DNA from: Ktedonobacter racemifer DSM 44963
GTDB taxonomy: Bacteria > Chloroflexota > Ktedonobacteria > Ktedonobacterales > Ktedonobacteraceae
Reading direction: 5' to 3'
Length of the DNA stretch: 64,000 bases
NCBI RefSeq assembly: GCF_000178855.1
Contig: NZ_ADVG01000002.1
Coordinates: 868,001-932,000 of the forward strand
Under the pieces are notes generated by a model, which saw nothing but the letters and a program-made list of their open reading frames with translations, had not been told where the DNA came from and ran no database searches. This document shows positions 52,410-62,378 of the stretch, one piece after another (positions within the stretch are counted from its first letter, which is position 1; each line of letters opens with the position of its first letter). The translations under genes and the position numbers were made by a program.

Positions 52410-53318
52410 ATGAGCATGAGTAAACAAGCCGCTCAACTAAGCGAATGCCTTCGTCAGACATTCAAGCCCCATATGACTGGAACATTAGATATTTCAGCCA
52501 CCCGCGCTCAAGGAGAGGCAATCGTAAGTTCGCAACAACCCGCGCCGGAGGACATACAGATCAGTGATGCAAACCTTGGAGGGATACCTGCTGAGCAGCT
52601 TCGACCCCAGTCATCACATACTAATGGGGCTATCCTCTATCTTCATGGTGGGGCCTGGAGTGCTGGATCAGCACAGGCTGTGCGTGCGATTACCTGGCGT
52701 CTGGCAAAAAAGGTTGGGATTACCGTTTATTCTCTCGCTTATCGGCTCGCTCCGGAACATCCCTATCCAGCGGGATTGGATGATTGTGTGCAAGCATATG
52801 ATGCCCTGTTAGAGCAAGGGTTGCCTGCATCTTCTATTGTTGTGGCGGGTGATAGCGCTGGTGGCAATCTGACACTGGCACTTGCTCTTCGGCTCAAGGC
52901 AGAAGGCAAGCCACAGCCTGCGGCGTTGGTCTGCCTGTCACCAAATACCGATTTAACCTGTTCTGGCGAATCCATAACGACCAATGTTGATGCTGATGTA
53001 CTCATCACTCCCGCATTTTTAGCAGCGATCGCCAGGGTTTACAGTCCTGAAGGGAACCTGACCCAACCGTTCCTTTCCCCGTTATATGGGGATGTTGCTG
53101 GTCTGCCACCGACCTATTTTCTCGTCTCTGGGGCAGAGTTGTTATTAGATGACTCAAGACGTATGGCTGAGAAAATGAAAGGGGCTGGCGTCGAAGTTGT
53201 TCTTGATATATGGTCTGAACTCTGGCATGATTGGCCTTCATTTTCTGATCAAGTACCTGAGGGTGAACAAGCTCTTGAAAAGATTGCTGCGTTTCTCTCA
53301 AACGTCCTGGGCAAGTAA
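52410..53318 (+). CDS. HSL-family alpha/beta hydrolase (acetyl esterase type)
   Basis: 302 residues. The hormone-sensitive-lipase signature is complete: the oxyanion motif AILYLHGGAWSAGSA (about residue 72), YRLAPEHPYPAGLDD, the nucleophile in VAGDSAGGNLTLAL (about 146), the acid in LLLDDSRRMAEK (about 246) and the histidine in ELWHDWPSFSDQVP (about 276). It hydrolyses short acyl esters in the cytoplasm. No strong ribosome binding site precedes ATG 52410, and ATG 52416 is nearly as good. The gene is isolated. Confidence 0.9.
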   Translation: MSMSKQAAQLSECLRQTFKPHMTGTLDISATRAQGEAIVSSQQPAPEDIQISDANLGGIPAEQLRPQSSHTNGAILYLHGGAWSAGSAQAVRAITWRLAKKVGITVYSLAYRLAPEHPYPAGLDDCVQAYDALLEQGLPASSIVVAGDSAGGNLTLALALRLKAEGKPQPAALVCLSPNTDLTCSGESITTNVDADVLITPAFLAAIARVYSPEGNLTQPFLSPLYGDVAGLPPTYFLVSGAELLLDDSRRMAEKMKGAGVEVVLDIWSELWHDWPSFSDQVPEGEQALEKIAAFLSNVLGK

Positions 53319-53502
53319 CGAAGAGCCCGATGGGGGAGAGATCAGATGTTTCCTCCTCCAAGATGTGTAATGAACAGCCAAAGCCCACGGGATGCGCAAC
53401 GAGATGACAGCAAGGAAGCAAGAAAAAAGACACCATCCCGATAATTGTGTAATGACAAGCAGTAAACAAACGAGGAAAAGTCCGAAGCCAATTTGCTCGC
53501 TC

Positions 53503-54696
53503 TCATGCGACATCGATCAAGCCACGGCCCTCGTCGGCGAGATCGAGCAAGTAGTAGATCAAGGTGGCTTGCTGCTGGAGGCACTCGTCTAATGGATGCC
53601 CTCTTCTCTGCTCCCAGGAGGAGTGCTGGCTCTCATCTGTGATCTGGTGCAGCCAGAAAAGGAGACAGCCATACTTGAGGGCCGTAAAAAGCGCAAAGGC
53701 ACAGCGCACTACACTGCGATCTCCTTGCCACCCGGCGGCAGAGAGGCCCTCAAGATAGCTCTCGAAGATCACTCTATCGAGGGTCCGTGGATCGCAGGGT
53801 TCGACTCTAAACAAGCCGAAGCTGGGAGCCATCAGGTCTCCGATATCCGTCGCAATAGTTCCCAGGCCAGGATACGCCCAGTCAATAGCGATCAACCGCT
53901 GTTCTCCATCTGCCTCCGGTACCGCAAACAGGTTCCCACGCCACGCATCCAGATGACCGAAGGTTTGTGGGAGCCGCTCAAGCACGTCGAGCATCGCCCC
54001 GCGATCCTCCCACAATCGCCAGAGGCGGTCAGCGATGGGCAGAGGGAAGGCGGAACGCAGGAACGGGTGTTGCCAGGTCGTAGGATCTGGCACAGCTTTC
54101 CACATCCAGCTGAAGTGATCGAGGAGGCCGCGCGGAGAGCTGGTTCTCACCAGCCACGGAAACGCGGGCAGTGGTCGACCAGCCAGATAAGCTCCATTCA
54201 TCTGCCCAAGACAACGCGCCGCTTGTGAATACTGTGAGAGTGGCCAGCATGGCCCGTGGGGATCTTTCACGTCTTCCAGCCAGAGCCACACCGACTCGTC
54301 ATCTTGCTCCGTGACGGCATAACAGTGTGGCCCCCGGAGTCCCCCCGGCAAATCATTGAGCAGGCCTGACTGATACACGAGGGCTTCGCGCTTCCAATAG
54401 AGGACATGCTCCTGTTCGAGGCCCCCGGGCGCTTTCCCCGCGGGTGTCCGACACAGCACTTTCAAAATAAGCGACCAATCCATCTCCCGGTCCTGACCTC
54501 GCCCGGTTCCCGTCAGACGGTACACGCCACCAGTCGCAGCACCATTGGTCTCGGAAATCTCCTGAACCTGCCACTGAAGCAGTTCTCCATCCTCAAGGTC
54601 AAGGATCTGGCACATCAGCGTGGTAATCGTCTGCTGATCAAGAGTCTGGAGTAGTCTTTCACTTGCGGTCTTTTCTCTCATCTTGCCCCCTGTCAT
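53503..54696 (-). CDS. Phosphotransferase (APH-fold) protein
   Basis: About 397 residues from ATG 54696. The aminoglycoside-phosphotransferase fold is shown by the catalytic loop TFGHLDAWRGNLFAVPE (H-x-D-x-x-x-x-N) and the metal-binding LIAIDWAYPGLG. The N-terminal lobe with SLILKVLCR carries the ATP lysine. The long inserted region around KREALVYQSGLLNDLPGG is typical of the large family that also holds acyl-CoA dehydrogenase-linked and ecdysteroid kinases. The substrate cannot be read from the sequence. It could modify an antibiotic or a metabolite. An ATG at 54681 is another possible start. Confidence 0.8.
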   Translation of the reverse strand: MTGGKMREKTASERLLQTLDQQTITTLMCQILDLEDGELLQWQVQEISETNGAATGGVYRLTGTGRGQDREMDWSLILKVLCRTPAGKAPGGLEQEHVLYWKREALVYQSGLLNDLPGGLRGPHCYAVTEQDDESVWLWLEDVKDPHGPCWPLSQYSQAARCLGQMNGAYLAGRPLPAFPWLVRTSSPRGLLDHFSWMWKAVPDPTTWQHPFLRSAFPLPIADRLWRLWEDRGAMLDVLERLPQTFGHLDAWRGNLFAVPEADGEQRLIAIDWAYPGLGTIATDIGDLMAPSFGLFRVEPCDPRTLDRVIFESYLEGLSAAGWQGDRSVVRCAFALFTALKYGCLLFWLHQITDESQHSSWEQRRGHPLDECLQQQATLIYYLLDLADEGRGLIDVA

Positions 54697-54813
54697 AGCT
54701 CGTTCTCCACGCGAAAGGCAGATGCGCATTCCCACGAGAGAAACATTATCACGGCGTTTTCTGAAGATCTTTTGGATTCATCAGACACAAGAGCAAGTAT
54801 ACTTGAGCGGAGG

Positions 54814-54847
54814 CAACAACACATCGGTCGTTTGGACGATGTGTTGT
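54814..54847. repeat. Inverted repeat upstream of the phosphotransferase
   Basis: Arms AACAACACATCG (54814-54825) and CGATGTGTTGTT (54836-54847) surround a ten-base loop. A TATAAT lies at 54852-54857. The position, about 120 bases upstream of the phosphotransferase start on the minus strand, fits an operator or a terminator of the neighbouring IS256 region. Confidence 0.4.
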
Positions 54848-54990
54848 TATGATATAATAGAAGAGGTGGAATCTTCTCAATGCTCCTGGTATTCCTGGTG
54901 CTACACAAGGTCGCCTGCAAAAAATATCTCCTTCTGAACCACCCTTTCCAGCTGGTTGCTTGTATGCCAAAAGCGATCAGGCTTCAGCCT

Positions 54991-56173
54991 TTAGCCGACC
55001 GGGATCTTCGGCAGGTGAATATCCTGCATTACGGCCCAGACGATGGTCAGACAACTGGTTTCCGTCGTGAAGGCGTCAATCTGATCGGTGCGCTGTCGCA
55101 CATTGCTAAAGAAGCTCTCGATGGCGTTGGTCGTGCGAATGTAGCGATGCATGACCGGTGGGAACGCATAAAACGTCAGAAGATGCTCTTCATCTTCACA
55201 GAGGCTGCGGATGGCTTCGGGATAGCGCTTCTGGTATTTGGCTTGAAAGGCTGCCAAATACCAGAAGCGCATCCTCTTTCTTCTCCTGCTTGAAAATCCT
55301 GGCCAATTCTGCGCTGACCTCTTTGCGCTCTCGATGAGGAATAGCGTTCAGCACATTGCGCTGTTTATGCACCACACAGCGTTGCCGGGGAGTCGCGGAA
55401 AAAAGGGCAGAGACGGCAGCGAGGAGTCCCTCATGTCCATCCGTCACAATCAGATCCATCTGTGTGGCACCGCGAGTACGCAGGTCTTGTAAGAGACAAC
55501 TCCACCCGTCTTTATCCTCCTCCGCACAAGCTCGCAATGCCAACACCTCCTTGTTCCCTTCCAGGTCCACGCCAAGCGCTGTTAAGATAATGGTCGAGTC
55601 GGTTTGGGTGCCATGACGAACCGTAAAATGGGTGCCATCCAGGTAAAGGATGCGATAGTGATTGAGAAGTGAGCGCTCTCGCCAAGCTTCAAACTGTTCG
55701 GTCAGGGTTTGGTTCAAGCGGCTTACCGCGCTGGCACTGGGCGCAACTCCCATCAGTGTTTGAGCCACCTTCCCGACTTTGTGGGTACTGGTGCCACTGA
55801 CAAACATCTCCGTCAGTGCTTCCGCTACCTCGGGCTCGTACCGGCCATACCGCTCAAATACCTGCGTATGGAACTGTCCAGCACGATCTCGGGGCACTGA
55901 GAGATCCTCAATACGCCCTGTTTTTGTCACCAAATCTCGTGTGTAGGAGCCATTGCGATACCCTTTTCGCTCAGGGGTGCATTCTCCCCACGCTGCGCCG
56001 AGGCACTGCTCAAGCTCCCCGCGCATGACTTCTTCAATCAAGACCCGCATGGCACTGACTGCCAGGTTCCGTATGTAGTGGCGAAATTCCTGCTCTTCTG
56101 GTATCTTGTGGCCCGATGACTCCACTTTTGCTGCTTCAGAGGTCGATGTCATATGCTTCTTGGGTACAGGCAT
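54991..56173 (-). pseudogene. IS256-family transposase with one frameshift
   Basis: From ATG 56173 the frame has the IS256 N-terminus, GAAWGECTPERKGYRNGSYT, the first aspartate in RILYLDGTHFTVRHGT and the second in MDLIVTDGHEGLLAAVSALF. After KQEKKEDALL the homology moves to another frame near 55265. That frame carries LAAFQAKYQKRYPEAIRSL and the glutamate in RTTNAIESFFSNVRQRTDQ, and ends at 54991. A single indel therefore separates an otherwise complete transposase of about 390 residues. I could not identify the terminal repeats. Confidence 0.85.
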
Positions 56174-56384
56174 AGTTTTCTCCTTGTTTTGATGGAAAAA
56201 TGTAGCAAACTTCTGCTATGCCTGTATTATCTTCTCAAATCCCCCCTTTAGAAAGCTCTACTGGTACACAACACTCGGGATGGCGTCAGATTCCCTTCCG
56301 CATAACCTCTCAGTGCGCTCTTTTCTGAAGATGTGACAGGCAGTGAGAAACAATGATAGACACATAACCATGAATAGATCAGAA

Positions 56385-56416
56385 CAATGGTAGGTGCAAT
56401 GGTAGGTGCAATGGTA
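56385..56416 (+). repeat. Twelve-base tandem repeat
   Basis: CAATGGTAGGTG is repeated at 56385-56396 and 56397-56408, with a partial third copy CAATGGTA at 56409-56416. It lies in the gene-free stretch 56174-56523 upstream of the small ORF and GMC gene. Confidence 0.6.
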
Positions 56417-56523
56417 GCCGATGTCCACTGACGTGTCCAGATACCACGAGTATAGTAATAGCTGTCGGACGTCTCCGAACATTCTAACTGCAGCGAAAAG
56501 ATATCAGAAAGGTGAAACAACAT

Positions 56524-56712
56524 ATGAGTCACACCAACTTCAATGTTCTGGGAAAAGATGCCGTGAAGATAGCTCGCAGCGTGGACCAGGCGAAACTGGC
56601 AGAGACAGATCGCTGGGCGACACTCAGTTCCTCCACGAACTTCGATAGCAGCGAGGAAGAACACTTTACACACCTTGGTTTACCGCCATCGAGCACTGAA
56701 GAAAGAAAATAG
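56524..56712 (+). CDS. Small ORF upstream of the GMC oxidoreductase
   Basis: 62 codons from ATG 56524, preceded by AAAGGTG nine bases upstream. The peptide begins MSHTNFNVLGKDAVKIARS, is hydrophilic and has a Ser/Thr/Glu-rich second half (TLSSSTNFDSSEEEHFTH). It ends 51 bases before the GMC gene on the same strand. No family is recognised. The order of a small peptide gene followed by an oxidoreductase resembles a peptide-modifying unit, but nothing else supports that. Confidence 0.45.
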   Translation: MSHTNFNVLGKDAVKIARSVDQAKLAETDRWATLSSSTNFDSSEEEHFTHLGLPPSSTEERK

Positions 56713-56763
56713 CAGGTCGGAAAAATTACTATATTGGCAATCTTCATTATGAGAGGAAAAGAG

Positions 56764-58476
56764 ATGAATACTGAGTTTAATCCTCCAAGAGGTACCGATA
56801 AAAGGAAACCCACTGAGAATGCAGCCCCATCTGGTCAGGAGCAGCGTAAAACATCTCATTTTGAGTCAAGCATACAAGCGGAGGAATTCGCTGCACGCGT
56901 GCGCCTCAACCAGAGCAAGCTACGTTCCCAGCTTAAATCGCAGTACGACTTTATCGTCTGCGGATCAGGATCATCCGGCTCGGTTGTTGCGAGTCGACTG
57001 GCCGAGAATCCTGATGTGAGCGTATTGCTACTCGAAGCCGGGGGCAACGATGAGGCTCCAGAAGTCATGGATGCGGACAAGTGGCCTTTCAATCTTGGAA
57101 GTGAACGGGATTGGAGCTTTCAAGCTCAACCGAGTTCCCTTGTCAATGGCCGCTCCGTTCCTTTATCAATGGGGAAAGTCCTGGGTGGTGGGTCCAGCAT
57201 TAACGTGATGGTGTGGGCACGCGGACACAAAAGCGATTGGGATTTCTTTGCTTCAGAAGCCGGGGATCCAGCATGGAACTATGAGTCGGTGTTACAGATT
57301 TATCGTCGTATCGAAGACTGGCATGGCGCTCCTGACCCCCAATATCGCGGAACGGGTGGACCTGTCTTTGTCGAGCCAGCCCCCGACCCCAATCCGATTG
57401 CTCCAGCCATGCTTGAAGGAGCGCAATCCATTGGCATTCCGATTTTCGAAAATCAGAATGGGCGCATGATGGAGGGAGATGGCGGTGCCTCAATCATTGA
57501 TGTGCGAGCCCGCGGTGGCAAACGCCAATCCGTATTCCGCTCCTATACCTACCCTTTGATGGATCGACCCAATCTCACGGTTCTCACCCATGCCCTGGTG
57601 ACACGGCTGACCTTCGAGGGAAAGCGAGCTACCGGTGTGGAGATTGCCTACAACGGCAAGATCCATCGTATATCCGCGGGCACTGAGGTTGTGTTATCGC
57701 TGGGCGCGATCCAGACGCCGAAAGTGCTGATGCAATCAGGAATTGGCGATCAAGCTGAATTGCAGCGTTTCGGTATTCCGGTCATCCAACATCTTCCGGG
57801 TGTCGGACAAAATTTCCAAGATCATCCAGCGTTCGACTGCGTCTGGGAATATGAGGAAGCCCTCCCACCGCGCAACACTATGGCCGAGGCCACCTTCTTC
57901 TGGAAAAGCGCTGCTGACCTGGAGAGCCCAGACATACAGACATGTCTGGCGGAAGTTCCCAAGTCGAGTGCGGAAAATAGTGCACGCTTTGGTATGCCTG
58001 CCCATGGCTGGACCTTGTTCGGTGGCATTGTCCGTCCGAAAAGTCGGGGATATTTGCGGTTGACAGGACCCGATCCGAGCGATCCCGTAGAAATTGAGGC
58101 CAATTTTCTCTCACATCCGGATGATCTGAAAGCGGCAATCGCCTGCGTAGAACTGTGTCGAGAGATCGGAAACTCAGCCGCGCTGCGCCCATTTAGCAGA
58201 CGTGAGGTCATGCCAGGCAACCTGAAAGAAGCTGAACTCGAACGTTTTATCCGTGATGCAACGATGACCTACTGGCATGAAACATGCACAGCGAAGATGG
58301 GCCGCGATGCCATGTCAGTCGTTGATAGCCATCTGCGCGTGTATGGCATCACCAATCTGCGCATTGCGGATGGCTCGATCATGCCACGGGTGACCACGGG
58401 CAATACGCAGGCTCCCTGTATCGTCATTGGCGAGCGTGCTGCCGAGATCATACAAGCTGAGTATCAGCTTGTATAG
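56764..58476 (+). CDS. GMC-family FAD oxidoreductase
   Basis: About 570 residues from ATG 56764, with AGAGGAAAAG upstream. The FAD-binding start is YDFIVCGSGSSGSVVASRLA (about residue 60), followed by LLLEAGGNDEAPE, the GMC signature GKVLGGGSSINVMVWARG (about 138-155), SLGAIQTPKVLMQSGIG (about 318) and the catalytic histidine region WHETCTAKMG (about 500), with VVDSHLRVYGITNLRIADGS at the end. It oxidises alcohols, sugars or related compounds. The N-terminal extension of about 55 charged residues is unusual and is not a Tat or Sec signal. The frame is complete. Confidence 0.92.
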   Translation: MNTEFNPPRGTDKRKPTENAAPSGQEQRKTSHFESSIQAEEFAARVRLNQSKLRSQLKSQYDFIVCGSGSSGSVVASRLAENPDVSVLLLEAGGNDEAPEVMDADKWPFNLGSERDWSFQAQPSSLVNGRSVPLSMGKVLGGGSSINVMVWARGHKSDWDFFASEAGDPAWNYESVLQIYRRIEDWHGAPDPQYRGTGGPVFVEPAPDPNPIAPAMLEGAQSIGIPIFENQNGRMMEGDGGASIIDVRARGGKRQSVFRSYTYPLMDRPNLTVLTHALVTRLTFEGKRATGVEIAYNGKIHRISAGTEVVLSLGAIQTPKVLMQSGIGDQAELQRFGIPVIQHLPGVGQNFQDHPAFDCVWEYEEALPPRNTMAEATFFWKSAADLESPDIQTCLAEVPKSSAENSARFGMPAHGWTLFGGIVRPKSRGYLRLTGPDPSDPVEIEANFLSHPDDLKAAIACVELCREIGNSAALRPFSRREVMPGNLKEAELERFIRDATMTYWHETCTAKMGRDAMSVVDSHLRVYGITNLRIADGSIMPRVTTGNTQAPCIVIGERAAEIIQAEYQLV

Positions 58477-58548
58477 ACTGAGCTACCTGGTTTTGTATGC
58501 CTGACCCGGGTCAGAGATACATTCAGCATGAGTTGCAGCATTGAGAGA

Positions 58549-59155
58549 TACTGTGACACTCCGCCGCGACTGAAGTCGCGCGGCTTCTTTCGCCTCTCTT
58601 CTGTACGCGATGTGCTGAGAAATGTAGCGTGGCTACGACTCGGCGTACATCGTAGTGGAGGAGGAAAAGCTGAGAGGATGCATCCATCCATGCATGGTCT
58701 CTCTTGCGCGGTGCCAGGCGCGTTGCTGCTCTCATACCTTTCGAGAAGGGATAGATGGCCCACAACTCTCGTTTTCAGCGTCCTGGAGAGACGCAACACC
58801 CGCCTCTTTCGAGGCTCACTCCTGGGGAACGTACCCTAAAGGCGCGGAGGCTTTTCCTTGGCGCTATTCGTTCGGTGACGTGACACTTCCTAAAGCCGTG
58901 GATTGGATACCCGTGCCTTCGCACGTCGAAATAGCTGAGACAGTGGGAAACGCGGTAACGTTTTTACGCATGGCCCTTCGCCATGCAACCCGTACGTTAT
59001 TCAGTTCTCAAGGTACTACTGATCAATTCTTTTCGCGTACAGAAAAAACGGAAGGGCAAGGGCTAAAGCCGCAAACGCCTAACCACGGGATGAATCCCCG
59101 TGGCTTGCGGCGGGCTGAAGCCCTTTTCTGTCAGGCTCTTCCATAGGAGAGTCTG
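58549..59155. repeat. IS200/IS605 right-end-like hairpins without a transposase
   Basis: At 58556-58585 the minus strand reads GCCGCGCGACTTCAGTCGCG then GCGGAGTGTCAC, close in form to the tnpB right end at 42253-42290 (GGGGAGTCGTCAC). At about 59050-59135 a plus-strand hairpin cluster occurs (CCACGGGATGAATCCCCGTGG form, and AAGGGC...GCCCTT). No open frame between them matches a known protein. The stretch 58477-59174 is probably a decayed or non-autonomous element. Confidence 0.4.
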
Positions 59156-59174
59156 ACAGCGCTTGAAAAGCTCT

Positions 59175-59675
59175 TTATGAAAAGCTCATATTGATGCCAA
59201 CGGCAGCGTTCTCTTCCGGAGAGGCGTTCCAGTATCCATAGCGTTCAGAGACCTCTAGCAGATGCGCAAGCGCTTCAGGGGTTGGCATCTGAGGGACGCC
59301 TTTCCATGGCAGGGCAGTCTCCTCAAAAAAATGTCCCATCTTTTTGGTCGTCGTGATAAGAAAGGTTACGTTTCCAGAGGAAGTATTGCGCCAGGCATGG
59401 GTTGCATTACTGGGTATATGGATGAGGTCACCCTCTTTGCTCGGGACCCACTCATGTCCATTTTCAGTGATCTTTAAACACTCAGCGGTTCCAGAAAGGA
59501 TGAAAAAGTCCTCAGTATCAGGATGACGGTGCATCGGAACAAAGACACCTGGAGGAATAATCCCTTTCATCACACAGAAATCGCTGCTCTCATCACTCGG
59601 AGATACCAGGTACTCAACCGTTGGGCCGAAGACATCAAGTATGGCACCAGTTGTAGGATTTTTTTCTGGATTCAT
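59175..59675 (-). CDS. Cupin-domain protein
   Basis: 166 residues of a single beta-barrel cupin. Motif one is VPMHRHPDTEDFFILSGTAE, with metal ligands His, His and Glu (about residues 48-57). Motif two is IHIPSNATHAWRN, with the last His (about 93). The C-terminal helix TPEALAHLLEVSERYGYW is common in stand-alone cupins of soil bacteria. It may bind a metal and act as a dioxygenase, isomerase or sensor. The chemistry is not decided. The gene is isolated and intact. Confidence 0.85.
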   Translation of the reverse strand: MNPEKNPTTGAILDVFGPTVEYLVSPSDESSDFCVMKGIIPPGVFVPMHRHPDTEDFFILSGTAECLKITENGHEWVPSKEGDLIHIPSNATHAWRNTSSGNVTFLITTTKKMGHFFEETALPWKGVPQMPTPEALAHLLEVSERYGYWNASPEENAAVGINMSFS

Positions 59676-59971
59676 GTATGTACCTTCACTATTGCATGGA
59701 GTACGGCTGACACTATATAGCCAGCACAGACTGCAGTATCAAAAACACGACAACCAACAGGATCGTCTTGAACAAACAAGCAAACCCATTATAGGCAAGT
59801 TTGCGTTTGCCTCAGTCAGCATCTCTATAGTAAGGCATGGATGAGCATGCAACAATGACACCTGCCTGACAGAGATGTGACAGAAAAAGTGGGATACTAT
59901 CCAGCCTGCACCTGACAGTTCATGTCTATGTAAAATACTTTCTTCCCTCATTAAAAGGATATGATGTTTTC
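59676..59971. other. Intergenic region before the truncated regulator
   Basis: AT-rich, with no supported gene. It must hold the divergent promoters of the cupin and the XRE-type regulator, but I cannot point to good boxes. Confidence 0.3.
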
Positions 59972-61390
59972 GTGAAAAACCACCCGTTACGCATGGAAAG
60001 AGAAATTCGCGGTTGGTCTCAAGCCAGGGTTGCAGAAGCAATCAACACGAGCGTACGTTCCATTATGCGGTGGGAGCAGGGAAAGGTGCTACCCCAACCG
60101 TTTTATCGCGAGCAGCTCTGCATACTTTTTGGCAAAAACGCCCAGGAATTGGGCATACAACCGTGCGCTGAAGCCCGCGCATCGCTGCAAGCATGTGCTT
60201 CAACCTTCTTGCCCTCGGCACATCCAGAAAAAAAACCATTAACACATGTATTTTCTGCAGGACTTGATGCCCCACACCCCCTTGCCGGTTCAACCGCATG
60301 TTTCGTTGAACATCCGTTGCTTTCAACAAAGATCAGACTACCAGTGCCAGCACACACGGTCATTCACCGCATACGTTTGACTCACCTTTTGACACTCGGA
60401 ATCCAAAAGAGACTGATGCTCGTTTCTGCGCCTGCGGGTTCGGGAAAGACAACCTTGATCGCCGAATGGCTCAAATCCACTGCACGCACGGAAGCGGTGG
60501 CCTGGATCTCACTGGATGAGGAGGATAATGATCCCAGGCGCCTCTGGTTGTATGTTCTGACGGTCCTGAATACCTGCCAGCCCAATCTCTATGCTCCGTT
60601 GATCGATGCATTATACTCAAAGCATATCGATGACTGGTACGCTTTCTTAAAGTATGTGCTCAACACACTCCTCAAGAGTAAGCGACCCATCATATTGGTG
60701 CTCGACGATTACCATAGTATTACCAATCCGGTCGCACACGAGACAGTTGCGTATTTCCTGGAGCACCTTCCCCCCCATGTCCATCTTCTTATCTCCACAC
60801 GCAACGATCCACCCTGGTCTTTATCGCGGCTACGCGTGCAAGGCAGCATTCAAGAGATCCGCACAGATCAACTCAATGGAACAGAGGAAGAGGTCGAGGC
60901 CTTTTTTTCACAGACCATGCAGGTACAGCTTCCACTCTCTGTCATTACTGAAATAACAAAGCGCACTGAAGGATGGTTCGCTGGCATTCAATTACTGGCC
61001 CTCTCTTTACGCGAGGGGACAAATGTCACCACGATGCTTAACCTATTGGATGGGAGTCAACGTCCCATTTTCGATTACTTAATAGAAGAGGTTTTCTCTC
61101 GCCAATCATCTGTGATCCAGGATTTCTTGCTCCAGACCTCCATTCTCGAATGCCTGGATGCCTCCAGTTGCGACACCATACGAAACGCAGGGGACAGTCA
61201 AGAGATACTGGATACATTGGAGAAAACCAATCTCTTTATTGTTGCGCTTGACCATCAGCGCCAGTGGTATCGCTATCATCACCTTTTTGTACAGGCATTG
61301 CGCACTCGCCTTGAACGAACCTATGATGAACAGACTATACGTGCATTGTATAAACGGGCAAGTATCTGGCATGATCAGCATGACGGATGA
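59972..61390 (+). pseudogene. XRE-STAND regulator lacking its C-terminal half
   Basis: From a GTG at 59972 the protein begins with an XRE helix-turn-helix (REIRGWSQARVAEAINTSVR), then a STAND ATPase with Walker A VSAPAGSGKTTLIAEW and Walker B IILVLDDYHSI. The following winged-helix part contains RTEGWFAGIQLLALSLREG and WYRYHHLFVQALRTRLER. It stops at 61390, after ASIWHDQHDG, where relatives continue with several hundred residues of TPR-like repeats. At 472 residues it has the ATPase core but no sensor. The flanking stretch to 61758 shows no continuation in any frame, so the end was lost by deletion. Confidence 0.7.
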
Positions 61391-61758
61391 GGGCAAGGGA
61401 ATCATCAGGGCAGGCACATGGGAAGTGAAATGGAACCTGCTGAGTACTGAATCCTCCGACGCCTGCCAGTATACTGAGTCCTGTCGGATGCGCTCCATGC
61501 CAGTCCTGTATGACTGCGGAGGGCCTCCGATAGCAGATGTACAAACGGATGGCAAGCAGAGAGCGTGTGTTGGCTGCGGGGACTCGATAGCGCGTGCCTA
61601 CGCAGTGCGAGCTTTCGGCATTCTTCCTTGAAAGCGATGGCGTTGACATCGCGACACATACGACACGGTATCGAGTTCGTTTGTAGCATAATCGTTATAT
61701 TGACACCCAGAGCTGAGATACGACCTCGGCTCAATGGAATACCCAAGGAGGCAGAGAA
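61391..61758. other. Stretch without a clear gene
   Basis: A plus-strand frame is open over most of this stretch, but its protein shows no family features. The AAGGAGGCAGAGAA just before 61759 is the ribosome binding site of the next gene. Confidence 0.3.
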
Positions 61759-62181
61759 ATGGATCTGAAGCTTGAAGCCATCGTTATTCCCGTCTCGGAT
61801 GTGGATCGTGCGAAAAAGTTCTATGAGGAGGCCCTGGGCTTCAGGGTAGACGTCGACCGCCGCAGCGGAGATAACTATCGCATCGTGCAGCTGACACCGC
61901 CGGGATCGGAATGCTCAATCCAAATCGGCACCGGGATCACTCAGGTGACACCAGGCACATACCAAGGGACGTACCTGATCACGTCCGACATTGAGGCCAC
62001 GCGAGCTGAGCTCGTTGGTCGTGGAGTGGAGGTGAGCGAACCCTATCACTTCGGACCGCAAGGACAGACACCCGGCATCGACCCTGAGCGAGCTAGCTAC
62101 AACAGTTTCATGTCGTTCAGCGACCCGGACGGCAACGGCTGGTTGATTCAGGAAGTCAAGCAACGTGCTCCCGGACGGTAA
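61759..62181 (+). CDS. VOC-superfamily glyoxalase-like protein
   Basis: 140 residues with start LKLEAIVIPVSDVDRAKKFY, YEEALGFRVDVDRRSGDNYR, RIVQLTPPGSECSIQIGTGI and the end FMSFSDPDGNGWLIQEVKQR. This is the two-module glyoxalase/bleomycin-resistance fold. The usual first metal histidine is replaced by valine-isoleucine in AIVIPV, so metal binding may be reduced. An ideal AAGGAGG precedes ATG 61759. Likely a small-molecule lyase, dioxygenase or binding protein. It is followed by the TetR gene after 197 bases. Confidence 0.87.
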   Translation: MDLKLEAIVIPVSDVDRAKKFYEEALGFRVDVDRRSGDNYRIVQLTPPGSECSIQIGTGITQVTPGTYQGTYLITSDIEATRAELVGRGVEVSEPYHFGPQGQTPGIDPERASYNSFMSFSDPDGNGWLIQEVKQRAPGR

Positions 62182-62318
62182 TGGGCTCAGCCTTCCAGGC
62201 ATCGCTTGACGAGCCGAGCAATCATCTGATGTAACATGGCACAAAACGGCAAATCATTTTGACCATCCGCATGGCTTATTGGGAGATTTTCGTTATCAGC
62301 GATCCGGCTCCTTTTTTC

Positions 62319-62348
62319 TTGACTTTTCATTCCAGAATGAGATATACT
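62319..62348 (+). promoter_or_regulatory. TetR promoter with an internal operator
   Basis: -35 TTGACT (62319-62324) and -10 TATACT (62343-62348) are 18 bases apart. The palindrome CATTCCAGAATG (62328-62339) lies between them. The same ATTCCAGAAT core returns in the palindrome downstream of the TetR gene, so it is very likely the TetR binding site and the gene is self-regulated. Confidence 0.7.
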
Positions 62349-62378
62349 CTCTGTCAGTAGGAGAAAGGGACATCTTGT

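Noticed and set aside
57200..57493. Minus-strand frame inside the GMC gene
   Set aside because: A shadow of an intact plus-strand gene.
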